5,277 bases of DNA, taken from an uncultured Eubacterium sp. (GTDB lineage Bacteria > Bacillota > Clostridia > Lachnospirales > Lachnospiraceae). The DNA is taken from the NCBI GenBank assembly GCA_910586445.1, contig CAJUHV010000119.1, positions 1 to 5,277 on the forward strand, written 5' to 3'. Below the pieces are notes generated by a model. It had not been told where the DNA came from. It searched no databases and was given only the letters and a program-made list of their open reading frames with translations. The translations under genes were made by a program, and so were the position numbers. Below, piece by piece: positions 1-5,277 of the stretch; within the stretch, counting starts at the first letter, position 1, and every line of letters starts with the position of its first letter.

Positions 1-172
1 ACAGCAAAAGGGGCCTAAAAGAAACAGCAAAAGGAGCCTAAAAAACAGCAAAAGGAGCCTAAAAGAAACAGCAAAAGGAGCCTAAAAAACAGCAAAAGGG
101 GCCTAAAAGAAACAGCAAAAGGAGCATAAAAAATTGCAAAAGGAGCAAAAAACAGCAAAAGAAGCATAAAAA
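1..172 (+). repeat. Tandem array of ~22 bp units with SD-like cores and phased A-tracts
   Basis: About eight contiguous copies of a unit close to acagcaaaaggagcctaaaa start at 1, 24, 45, 68, 89, 112, 133 and 152. Lengths alternate 23/21 bp for the first six copies, so the true period is a 44 bp dimer (1-44, 45-88, 89-132). The last copies are degenerate. The array reaches base 1 and may continue outside the window. Most units contain AAAAGGAG or AAAAGGGG, matching a Shine-Dalgarno core. The + strand is almost all A and G with few T. In-frame TAA triplets and periods not divisible by three argue against coding. It ends directly at the ribosome binding site of the next gene, so it probably forms that gene's leader or upstream region; no promoter is visible inside it. 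The function is unknown. Confidence 0.93.
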
Positions 173-176
173 GGAG
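171..176 (+). promoter_or_regulatory. Ribosome binding site of the WG-repeat gene
   Basis: AAGGAG lies 8 bases upstream of the ATG at 185 and decides that start. The later in-frame ATG at 209 has an AAGGA only 3 bases away, which is too close. The site looks like the last, diverged copy of the SD-like core repeated through the upstream array. Confidence 0.8.
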
Positions 177-184
177 AATGAAAA

Positions 185-1465
185 ATGAAAACAGAACAAA
201 AAGGAAACATGTACAGCAAGACTGTACGCAGGATCAAAGGAGCATTGTGTATGCTGCTGTGCCTTATATTAATGATGCCGGTCATGACAGCGCAGGCAGC
301 AACAGCACTGAGCAGGTATAGTGACGAAGATTATATTGGCTATTTTAATGAAGGCCTGGCGCCGGTGATCTGTGGAGGTCGATGGGGATTTATTGATCAA
401 AACGGCCGGGAAGTGATAAAGCCGCAATATGACGGGATATCCAATCCGAAATTTGTAGATGGTCTGGCTCTGGTAGGAAAAGCAGGTAAATATGGATATA
501 TTGACAAAAATGGAAAGGAAGTTATTAAGCTGCAGTATGACAGCTGTTCTTCACCTGGTCATTTTTCAGAAGGACTGGCAGGACTGGGAAAGGGCGGAAA
601 GTATATATTTGTCAATAAAAAGGGCAAAGAAGTTCTGAAAGTGAATTATGATTCTGCCTCTGAGTTTACAGAAGGCATGTCGCAGGTCAGCAAAAAAGGA
701 AAATATGGCTATATCAATAAAAAAGGAAAGGAAATCGTAAAGCCGCAATATGACGAAGCGGAACTATTTGCAGAAGGCATGGCGGAAGTAGGTAAAAAAG
801 GAAAGTACGGCTATATTAATCAAAAAGGAAAAGAGGTCATCGGGCTGATATATGATTGGGCAGCGAGCTTTTCCGAAGGACTGGCATCAGTCAGCAGAAA
901 TGGAAAATGCGGTTATGTCAACAAAAAAGGAGAAGAGGTCATCGGGCTGAAATACGATTGGGCAGGCAGCTTTTCTGAAGGACTGGCTGCAATTAGCAAA
1001 AACGGGAAACTCGGATATATTGATCAGAATGGAAAGGAAGTTATTCCGTGCAGGTATAGTACAGCAGGAGATTTTTTGAATGGCATTGCAGTAGTTGACA
1101 AAAACGGAAAACGGGGCTGTATTAATAAAAAAGGCGAGGAAATAGTCAAGCCAAAATATAACCAGATTGATGCGCATTTTGAGGATGGATATGCATGGGT
1201 AACGGACAAAAACGGGAAAATAGGGATGATTGATCAGGCAGGAAAAGAAATTATCAAGCCGAAATATACTTGGACAGTGAACTTTTCCGAAGGGCTGGCA
1301 GCGGTCAGCAGAGGTAATAAAATGGGTTACGTAAACATGGAAGGAAAAGAGGTCATAAAACCGCAGTATGATCAGGCTAATGGTTTTTCCGAAGGACTGG
1401 CAGCTGTATGTAAAGGTGGAAAATGGTGCTTGATTGACAAAAACGGGAATGTTGCTGCAAAATAA
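185..1465 (+). CDS. Secreted WG-repeat protein
   Basis: This 426-residue protein starts with a signal peptide: a basic region (K/R to residue 18), a hydrophobic core at about 19-34, and a likely cleavage after AQA at 36-38. After a short N-terminal cap, the mature part is almost entirely WG-type beta repeats (WG-containing repeat family). There are ten full repeats starting near residues 66, 102, 139, 173, 207, 241, 275, 309, 345 and 379, plus a partial eleventh at 413. The core pattern is KYGYI[DN]xxGKEVIKPQYD, then an FSEGLA-like turn. Only the first copy keeps the literal WG pair; the others have YG, CG, LG and similar. No catalytic motif, LPXTG signal or other membrane segment is visible, so it is probably released or loosely surface-associated. 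The molecular role of WG repeats is poorly known; a binding or structural role is inference. It lies upstream of another exported protein on the same strand. Confidence 0.95.
   Translation: MKTEQKGNMYSKTVRRIKGALCMLLCLILMMPVMTAQAATALSRYSDEDYIGYFNEGLAPVICGGRWGFIDQNGREVIKPQYDGISNPKFVDGLALVGKAGKYGYIDKNGKEVIKLQYDSCSSPGHFSEGLAGLGKGGKYIFVNKKGKEVLKVNYDSASEFTEGMSQVSKKGKYGYINKKGKEIVKPQYDEAELFAEGMAEVGKKGKYGYINQKGKEVIGLIYDWAASFSEGLASVSRNGKCGYVNKKGEEVIGLKYDWAGSFSEGLAAISKNGKLGYIDQNGKEVIPCRYSTAGDFLNGIAVVDKNGKRGCINKKGEEIVKPKYNQIDAHFEDGYAWVTDKNGKIGMIDQAGKEIIKPKYTWTVNFSEGLAAVSRGNKMGYVNMEGKEVIKPQYDQANGFSEGLAAVCKGGKWCLIDKNGNVAAK
380..1420 (+). repeat. Ten tandem WG repeats, 34-37 codons each
   Basis: In-frame repeats of 102-111 bp lie inside the WG protein. 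Copies 5 (803-904) and 6 (905-1006) are closest: both encode EEVIGL or KEVIGL, then YDWA and a SFSEGLA block, with long runs of identical codons such as gaggtcatcgggctg. This suggests a fairly recent duplication. The final copy after 1420 is cut short by the stop. Confidence 0.9.
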
Positions 1466-1507
1466 ACGTCAGAAACAGTTTATTGTCTCTTTCCTATTTA
1501 GAATCAA

Positions 1508-1553
1508 GAATTGCTGGAGCGGGGCTTAAAAATTATTCCCGCTCCAGTAGTTT
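1508..1553 (+). terminator. Hairpin terminator candidate between the two surface genes
   Basis: A perfect 10 bp GC-rich stem is formed by ctggagcggg (1514-1523) and cccgctccag (1538-1547) with a 14-base loop. It can be extended by A-T and G-U pairs out to 1508/1553. Only a short T run (TAGTTT) follows on the + strand, so it may be a weak, leaky or bidirectional terminator rather than a strong one. Confidence 0.6.
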
Positions 1554-1591
1554 ATCCAGACACAAATTAAGTTTTTTCACATTTAAATAAA

Positions 1592-1597
1592 AGAGGA
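1592..1597 (+). promoter_or_regulatory. Ribosome binding site of the transglutaminase-like gene
   Basis: AGAGGA lies 8 bases before the ATG at 1606 and supports that start, which is followed directly by a basic signal-peptide N-region. No convincing -35/-10 pair was found between the hairpin and this site. Confidence 0.65.
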
Positions 1598-1605
1598 ACA
1601 GCCAT

Positions 1606-3945
1606 ATGAAAAGGTTAAACAATAGAAAAAAATTTTTCAAAACCGTCATTAAGCGCAATGCTGTTATGGCGGTTATTACATTATTTTTGTTCCATGCCGT
1701 GCCTATGGTCTATGCGCAGGAGAATTACGGCTGGGCGAAAACAGGAAATACAGCCCCAGATGAGGGACAGGCAGATTCTTGGCATGCAGCTGCAGATAAT
1801 GGACAGACAAAAGCAGAGAGCATAGTCTCAAATAATGGACCGGCAGATGCAGGGATTGTGACACAAAAAGATGGAAAGACAAATGCTTGGAATGCAGACA
1901 CCAATAGTGACTGGACGAATGCCGGGAGCAGGGCACAAAAAGATGGATGGGCAAAAGCAGAGAGCAGAATACAAAATAATAGCCGAACAGAAGCAGAGAG
2001 TGCGGCACAAAATAATGGACAGGCAAAAGCAGAGAGTGCAGTACAAGATCATAATCAGATCAAAGCTGGGAATGCGCCGGAAAATAATGTCCAGACCAAT
2101 ACTGAAAATATACCGATCGACAAGGCGGATAGCTTAGAACATAAAGATGGTGTGGCACAAGACAGCACAGTGGATAATCAAGAGGGTGCGCAAGGGGCAG
2201 ATACAGAGCAGAATCAGGCAGACGGGAATGTTCCCAAAGATCAACAATATGACAAAACAGAAAACCAAGAATATGATGAAACAGAAAACCAAGAATATGA
2301 TGAAACAGAAAATCAAGAATATGATGAAACAGAAAACCAAGAATACGATGAGACAGACAATGACATTTTTACAGACAGTCAGGGCATTATGTATACACTG
2401 GATGGAGATACCTGCTATGTATCTGGCTGCACGCAAGACGTCGTACGGTCTGTCGTAATCCCGCAGCAGATCGAGGCGTATGGCAGCACTTATACAGTAA
2501 AGGGGATTCAAAAGCAGGCATTTTCCAATTGTAACAGGCTGCGAAAAATAGAACTTCCAAACAGCGTAAGTGATCTTGTAAAAGGGACATTTTCCAAATG
2601 CAGAAATTTAACTTCTATTTCAATTGTGCCGGTGAAATATAGCGTAAAAAGAAATGGGAAGACAAGCGCTGTGGGAATACGGCTAAACAGTGTTCTGCTG
2701 GGTGAGGCGGATCGTGTGCGGCTGGAGATCCGTAAGGATCTGATCAAACAAGCAGCTGCAAAAAAAGGCACAGATCAGATTGTAGTTTCTGTTCGTGCAG
2801 CAGGCAGCGACGGGGAGAGGTATGCTGTGCCGGAACAGATTAAGTTCGAAGCGGAGGCGGCTGAAGCTCTTTCGAAATGTGGGAAAGCATTGAAAATGAA
2901 GCTGATTGATACGGATGGGGAAAAATATTATGTAATGATGGATCAAAGCCGCCTGAAGCAGGCGGGCGGAGTCCTGAGCCTGAAACTGCAGAGAAGTAAG
3001 GCAGGCAGTACGGCTGGTAATTTAAAATCTGATCTGCAAAAAGCGCTGAAAAAAAGCGGTATTGCACAAAACAAAGCCTCGGTTTATAAAATAGCATTTG
3101 GAAACCGCTCAAAAGCTGGTGCCGAGCTTGTCCTGCCTGTAAAAAATACAAATGCCATGGAAGCAGGCAGTGCAGTATATGTGTACCGTTACTCGGAACG
3201 CAGGCGGGATTTTGTGACGGTTTTGTATCATCCGGCAGTTGTCAGCGGACAGGGAAATCTGAGGCTTTCTCTGGATAAAGGCGGCGTTTACATATTGTCG
3301 GCAAAGCCGCTTCAGTATATGTGCAGGAAACTGTCAGATACGTTTATTACAGAATCGGGCAGTACTTATTATATCGACGGAGCCGGGCAGATCGTGTGCG
3401 GCTGGAAAAAGCTGGGCGAGAGCTATTATTATTTTGACAGGAAAAATGGGAAAATGGCAGCTGATTGTATGGTAGACGGTATTCAGCTGAAAAAAGACGG
3501 ACGGGCAGCAGCGACAGCTGCAGATGTTCAAAAGATCCAGACGATGATAAAAGCACGCAGTATTGTACTTCAGATTACTAGGCCGGAAGATACACTGGAG
3601 CAGAAGATCAAGAAGTGTTTTCTTTGGATCTTTCAGTTTCCATACAGGCAGTACCGGAGGCTGAACCCGATTTACAGGCAGGCCGGATGGGAGGTTACAT
3701 TTGCAAATGACATCTTCGACAGGCATCAGGGATGCTGTGTATCCGAAGCATCGGCGACTGCATTTTTATTCCACGAATGCGGCTGTGAAACCGTATATGT
3801 AGCTACAGATACCGGACATGCGTGGGTAGAGTTAAATGGCAGGGTATATGACCCGCTGTTTGCAGAAGCACGCGGATTTGACCGATACTACAACAGGCCG
3901 TATGAAGGATATGGGATGTACGCTGTTGTAAAGCATAAGATCTGA
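1606..3945 (+). CDS. Secreted repeat-tailed BspA-LRR / cell-wall-binding / transglutaminase-like protein
   Basis: This is a 779-residue exported protein. Layout: signal peptide at 1-37 (basic start, hydrophobic core 19-35, cleavage after VYA); ten 12-residue N/Q/A/K/E-rich repeats at 46-165; a polar linker; five 8-residue QEYDETEN repeats at 213-252; a BspA-like LRR segment at about 254-340 with AFSNC (305-309) and TFSKC (328-332) turns; an unrecognised, apparently beta-rich domain at about 345-570 ending in GGVYILS; glucan/choline-binding-type repeats at about 586-634 (YYIDGAGQIVCGWKK, then YYYFDRKNGKM); and a transglutaminase-like domain at about 640-779. The last shows the family's G-x-C-x-x-x-A motif at C711 (C710 adjacent), H738 in GHAWVEL, and D749 in VYDPLFAE, a plausible catalytic triad. 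There is no LPXTG or C-terminal membrane helix, so wall attachment would rely on the few wall-binding repeats. Members of this superfamily include cross-linking enzymes and cysteine proteases; which applies here cannot be read from sequence. Confidence 0.93.
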   Translation: MKRLNNRKKFFKTVIKRNAVMAVITLFLFHAVPMVYAQENYGWAKTGNTAPDEGQADSWHAAADNGQTKAESIVSNNGPADAGIVTQKDGKTNAWNADTNSDWTNAGSRAQKDGWAKAESRIQNNSRTEAESAAQNNGQAKAESAVQDHNQIKAGNAPENNVQTNTENIPIDKADSLEHKDGVAQDSTVDNQEGAQGADTEQNQADGNVPKDQQYDKTENQEYDETENQEYDETENQEYDETENQEYDETDNDIFTDSQGIMYTLDGDTCYVSGCTQDVVRSVVIPQQIEAYGSTYTVKGIQKQAFSNCNRLRKIELPNSVSDLVKGTFSKCRNLTSISIVPVKYSVKRNGKTSAVGIRLNSVLLGEADRVRLEIRKDLIKQAAAKKGTDQIVVSVRAAGSDGERYAVPEQIKFEAEAAEALSKCGKALKMKLIDTDGEKYYVMMDQSRLKQAGGVLSLKLQRSKAGSTAGNLKSDLQKALKKSGIAQNKASVYKIAFGNRSKAGAELVLPVKNTNAMEAGSAVYVYRYSERRRDFVTVLYHPAVVSGQGNLRLSLDKGGVYILSAKPLQYMCRKLSDTFITESGSTYYIDGAGQIVCGWKKLGESYYYFDRKNGKMAADCMVDGIQLKKDGRAAATAADVQKIQTMIKARSIVLQITRPEDTLEQKIKKCFLWIFQFPYRQYRRLNPIYRQAGWEVTFANDIFDRHQGCCVSEASATAFLFHECGCETVYVATDTGHAWVELNGRVYDPLFAEARGFDRYYNRPYEGYGMYAVVKHKI
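1741..2100 (+). repeat. Ten exact-length 36 bp (12-residue) repeats
   Basis: Residues 46-165 divide without gaps into ten 12-mers, for example AESRIQNNSRTE, AESAAQNNGQAK and AESAVQDHNQIK. The first two positions are commonly A-E, A-G or T-G, the middle is N/D/Q-rich and the last residue is usually K, N, D or E. A degenerate eleventh copy starts at residue 166. The total is exactly 360 bp, so copy-number changes stay in frame. The sequences have diverged but the length has not, which suggests the 12-residue period is under constraint. Confidence 0.85.
2242..2361 (+). repeat. Five 24 bp (8-residue) acidic QEYDETEN repeats
   Basis: Five contiguous 24 bp units start at 2242, 2266, 2290, 2314 and 2338. 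The middle three differ only at the last base (caagaatatgatgaaac, then agaaaac or agaaaat); the first and last are diverged. The period is a multiple of three, so expansion or contraction keeps the frame. The encoded stretch is strongly acidic with one Tyr and one or two Gln per unit, and sits as a spacer between the 12-mer tail and the LRR segment. Confidence 0.93.
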
Positions 3946-4004
3946 TTGTGCAGCAGTTTTAATATGTGGTTGATGTTAACGGCATAAAATTTATTGCTGA
4001 AGTG

Positions 4005-4033
4005 TTTAAAAGATGATAAAATAATACTATAAT
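4005..4033 (+). promoter_or_regulatory. Candidate sigma-A-type promoter
   Basis: A perfect TATAAT (4028-4033) stands 17 bases after TTTAAA (4005-4010), a 4-of-6 match to TTGACA. The predicted start is near 4040-4041, exactly where the GGGGCTGTCGCA motif begins. No intact gene follows at a normal distance, so it may drive a non-coding transcript, belong to a lost gene, or be a chance match in AT-rich DNA. Confidence 0.35.
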
Positions 4034-4040
4034 ACATACA

Positions 4041-4123
4041 GGGGCTGTCGCACTAAGAAAAGTATATACAAGATATGCTCTAACAGAATCCGATTTGGAA
4101 TTAAAGCTATATCTTGTATATGC
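4041..4123 (+). mobile_element. IS-like terminus followed by a long imperfect hairpin (possible solo end or MITE-like remnant)
   Basis: GGGGCTGTCGCACTAAG at 4041-4057 resembles terminal inverted repeats of several bacterial insertion sequences (recalled resemblance, not searched). It is followed by a perfect 13 bp inverted repeat, atatacaagatat (4064-4076) against atatcttgtatat (4109-4121). This extends inward through 4077-4083 against 4101-4107 with one bulge and one mismatch, and outward to 4062/4123, leaving a 17-base loop. No partner terminus (tgcgacagcccc) occurs elsewhere in the window, so a complete element is not shown. Alternatives are a structured RNA or a terminator; the T run after it is poor. 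Confidence 0.4.
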
Positions 4124-4304
4124 AGTCTTTACTGCGGCAACCCTGTTTATTTATGGCCATAGTGTTTCGTTGAAAAGCATTGAACTGATTGTGTCCTATT
4201 TTGTAGCAGGGCGGGCAGGCATAGCTGGCAGGACATCATGAAATCTATACAGAAACGGCCGCAGATATGGACAGAAAATGCTTCTGTTTTTTGCAGATTC
4301 TTAA

Positions 4305-4319
4305 CATAACAGCGTTATG
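4305..4319. promoter_or_regulatory. 15 bp palindrome, copy 1 (operator candidate)
   Basis: CATAACA-G-CGTTATG is a 7-1-7 palindrome with one mismatched pair. It differs at one base from the copy at 4390. The size and symmetry fit a dimeric repressor site of the TetR type, but no regulator gene is in the window, so the assignment is inference. Confidence 0.4.
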
Positions 4320-4389
4320 CTGTTTTTGACAATGGCCAATATAATATAAATACAGACAGTATAGATATAGTAAATTTTTTGGTTGTCAG

Positions 4390-4404
4390 CATAACAGTGT
4401 TATG
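4390..4404. promoter_or_regulatory. 15 bp palindrome, copy 2 (operator candidate), overlapping the permease-fragment ATG
   Basis: CATAACA-G-TGTTATG is a perfect 7-1-7 palindrome. Its centre is 85 bp from copy 1, about eight helical turns, which would place both on the same DNA face. The last three bases are the ATG at 4402. In another frame the same bases encode part of a hydrophobic stretch, so it could instead be residual coding sequence. Confidence 0.42.
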
Positions 4405-5124
4405 TCTGCGTATTTAAGGAGGCGGTTATATCAGGGGCGGCAGAGGCAGGCTGTGGAGGATGGACAGTTTACTTTGTTTGCAACTCTTTCTGATACAGAA
4501 ATGTACAGGCTGCAGGATAGGGGCATTACGATAGAAGCGCATTTTTATCTGGATTTTGAAATAGAAGACGGATCTGTCCTGCGTATCTTTGCTGACAGGC
4601 AGAGTATAGACAGGGTGCAGGCGGATTTTGGAAGGCTGCCCAGACAGGATGGAGAAATTTTGTTGGAAAAACGTTATGCCAGTGAACACGGCATTTCTAT
4701 TGATGACACCATACAGATTCAAGGCTGTTTTTTTAATGTATGTGGAATTGGTTCATCTCCTGATTATGAGGCTCCTTACCGGAATGTGTCGGACAGCGTG
4801 ATAGACAGCAGCCGGTTTGGAACCGGATTTGTGGGTGAGCCGGATTATCAGATGCTGAAAAAAATGAACCGCAGCATACAGGCAGAAGAATATACGTATG
4901 CGTACCTGTTGGGAGATGAGACAGCAGAGGCGCAGCTGAAAGAGGCACTGCGGGACTCTTCCATGCCTGATAATTTTGATGTCAATATTCCAAAGCTGAT
5001 ACAATATCTGCCGGCAGAGGATAATATACGCATTGGCAGTGCAGCAGCTGATGTCGTGATCAACAAATCAGCAGGTCTTCTGGCGGGTGTGGTGCTGATT
5101 GTTCTGTTTGCTTATGTGATGTAG
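4402..5124 (+). pseudogene. FtsX/MacB-type ABC transporter permease fragment
   Basis: The 240-codon reading frame matches the large extracytoplasmic domain of FtsX/MacB-like permeases as I recall them from clostridial genomes. It has a VEDGQFTLF-type segment near residue 18, a GRLPRQDGEILLEKRYA block (about 77-93) typical of these proteins, and a DYEAPYRNVSDS segment (about 120-131). The last ~16 residues (LLAGVVLIVLFAYV) begin a transmembrane helix and then stop at TAG. The family normally has a helix before this domain and several helices after it, often in proteins of many hundreds of residues, so both ends are missing. There is no ribosome binding site before 4402, and the ATG lies inside a palindrome. 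A hydrophobic stretch (FLVVSITVLC, 4376-4405) lies just upstream in a different frame and may be the lost N-terminal helix after a frameshift. It is probably non-functional. Confidence 0.72.
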
Positions 5125-5160
5125 GATGGATTTTGCGAACATTCAAAATAAAAAGAATGT

Positions 5161-5165
5161 GGAGG
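5161..5165 (+). promoter_or_regulatory. Ribosome binding site of the tnpV fragment
   Basis: GGAGG lies 9 bases before the ATG at 5175. It is the strongest Shine-Dalgarno match in the right-hand third and fixes the start of the short frame that follows. Confidence 0.65.
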
Positions 5166-5174
5166 TAACAGACA

Positions 5175-5234
5175 ATGGCAAAGACAATTTTTGAGGAACT
5201 GGGCGGCAGATACAAAAGGCAAGGGATTACTTAA
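5175..5234 (+). pseudogene. tnpV: Truncated TnpV-family N-terminus
   Basis: The frame encodes only 19 residues, MAKTIFEELGGRYKRQGIT, before TAA. Its first 17 match the conserved opening of TnpV, a small protein (roughly 110-130 residues) carried on clostridial transposons of the Tn4451 kind; its exact role is not established. In the family the next residues are often DYL. Here gat-tac-tta (5225-5233) gives DYL in the -1 frame, so a one-base loss in the GGG run at 5223-5225 would explain the early stop. The DYL frame itself stops at 5237-5239. Later bases (5236-5277) give a LKIVYTYSLLT-like stretch in a third frame, weakly reminiscent of a later TnpV block, hinting at an internal deletion. The window ends at 5277, so the remainder cannot be judged. 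Confidence 0.65.
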
Positions 5235-5277
5235 CTTAAAGATAGTATATACATACAGCCTGCTGACACATTGCTTG

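Larger units (their letters stand above)
3946..4401. other. Gene-free stretch with promoter-like, hairpin and palindrome signals
   Basis: These roughly 455 bases hold no convincing gene. Visible elements are a candidate promoter near 4005-4033, an insertion-sequence-like terminus with a long hairpin at 4041-4123, a small gcagt/actgc hairpin at 4122-4135, and two 15 bp palindromes at 4305 and 4390. A reading frame open from 4020 to a TGA at 4239-4241 has a hydrophobic middle but no ATG and no ribosome binding site. The stretch is probably decayed mobile-element or permease-locus DNA (inference). Confidence 0.6.

Noticed and set aside
1..172. CRISPR-like periodic array
   Set aside because: The units are contiguous and nearly identical with no unique spacers between them, so it is a plain tandem repeat.
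103..285. Minus-strand open frame over the tandem array and signal peptide
   Set aside because: It is low-complexity Phe/Cys/Ser sequence produced by reading the purine-rich repeat backwards; it has no family likeness and overlaps the real gene.
209..1465. Alternative ATG start at 209 for the WG protein
   Set aside because: The SD-like AAGGA is only 3 bases away, while the ATG at 185 has ideal spacing from AAGGAG. Either start keeps the signal peptide core.
1703..2511. Several long overlapping open frames on both strands across the repeats of the transglutaminase-like gene
   Set aside because: Repeat periods of 36 and 24 bp keep all frames open together, so these are shadows. They have repetitive, unlikely compositions and no ribosome binding sites.
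4020..4241. Forward open frame of about 73 codons with a hydrophobic LYLVYAVFTAATLFIYG stretch
   Set aside because: There is no ATG or ribosome binding site, it runs through the hairpin and IS-like end, and I recognise no family. It could be a remnant but is not supported as a gene.
4326..4350. Perfect TTGACA followed by TATAAT and TATAAA
   Set aside because: Spacings are 8 and 13 bases, too short for a normal promoter; no acceptable -10 lies at 16-18 bases.
5139..5160. Small inverted repeat acattc/gaatgt before the tnpV start
   Set aside because: A 6 bp AT-rich stem with a 10-base loop and no T run is too weak to call a terminator or regulatory element.

Overview
The window looks like a low-to-moderate GC Gram-positive genome, most likely a gut-type member of the Clostridia (Lachnospiraceae-like). 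This is inferred from strong AGGAG-type ribosome binding sites, two signal-peptide surface proteins of types common in that group (WG repeats; BspA-like leucine-rich repeats plus cell-wall-binding repeats plus a transglutaminase-like domain), an FtsX/MacB-type permease fragment, and the start of a TnpV-family protein typical of clostridial mobile elements. No species call is possible from the sequence alone.

Layout. Bases 1-172 are a non-coding tandem array of about eight 19-23 bp units, purine-rich and almost T-free. Each unit carries a Shine-Dalgarno-like core and A-tracts phased close to the DNA helical repeat. The array runs into the ribosome binding site of a secreted WG-repeat protein (185-1465). 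A hairpin with a 10 bp GC-rich core follows at 1508-1553. Next is a 779-codon secreted multidomain protein (1606-3945). It has ten exact 12-residue repeats, five 8-residue acidic repeats, a BspA-like LRR segment, a middle domain I do not recognise, cell-wall-binding-type repeats and a C-terminal transglutaminase-like domain with a recognisable Cys/His/Asp triad.

From 3946 on the character changes to decayed or mobile-element-scarred DNA. A non-coding stretch of about 455 bp holds a candidate promoter, an insertion-sequence-like terminus with a long hairpin, and two near-identical 15 bp palindromes 85 bp apart. It is followed by a fragment of an FtsX-type ABC permease (4402-5124) lacking both ends, and by a truncated, apparently frameshifted tnpV start (5175-5234).

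How they may work together. The two intact genes both encode exported proteins and lie in tandem 140 bp apart, so they may be a surface-protein pair, although the hairpin between them suggests at least partial transcriptional separation. Tandem repetition is the common theme of the left two thirds: periods of about 22 bp, about 102 bp, 36 bp and 24 bp. The right third looks like a junction where mobile elements have inserted and eroded. The points most worth a second look are the phased A-tract/SD array, the repeat-tailed transglutaminase protein, and the paired palindromes.
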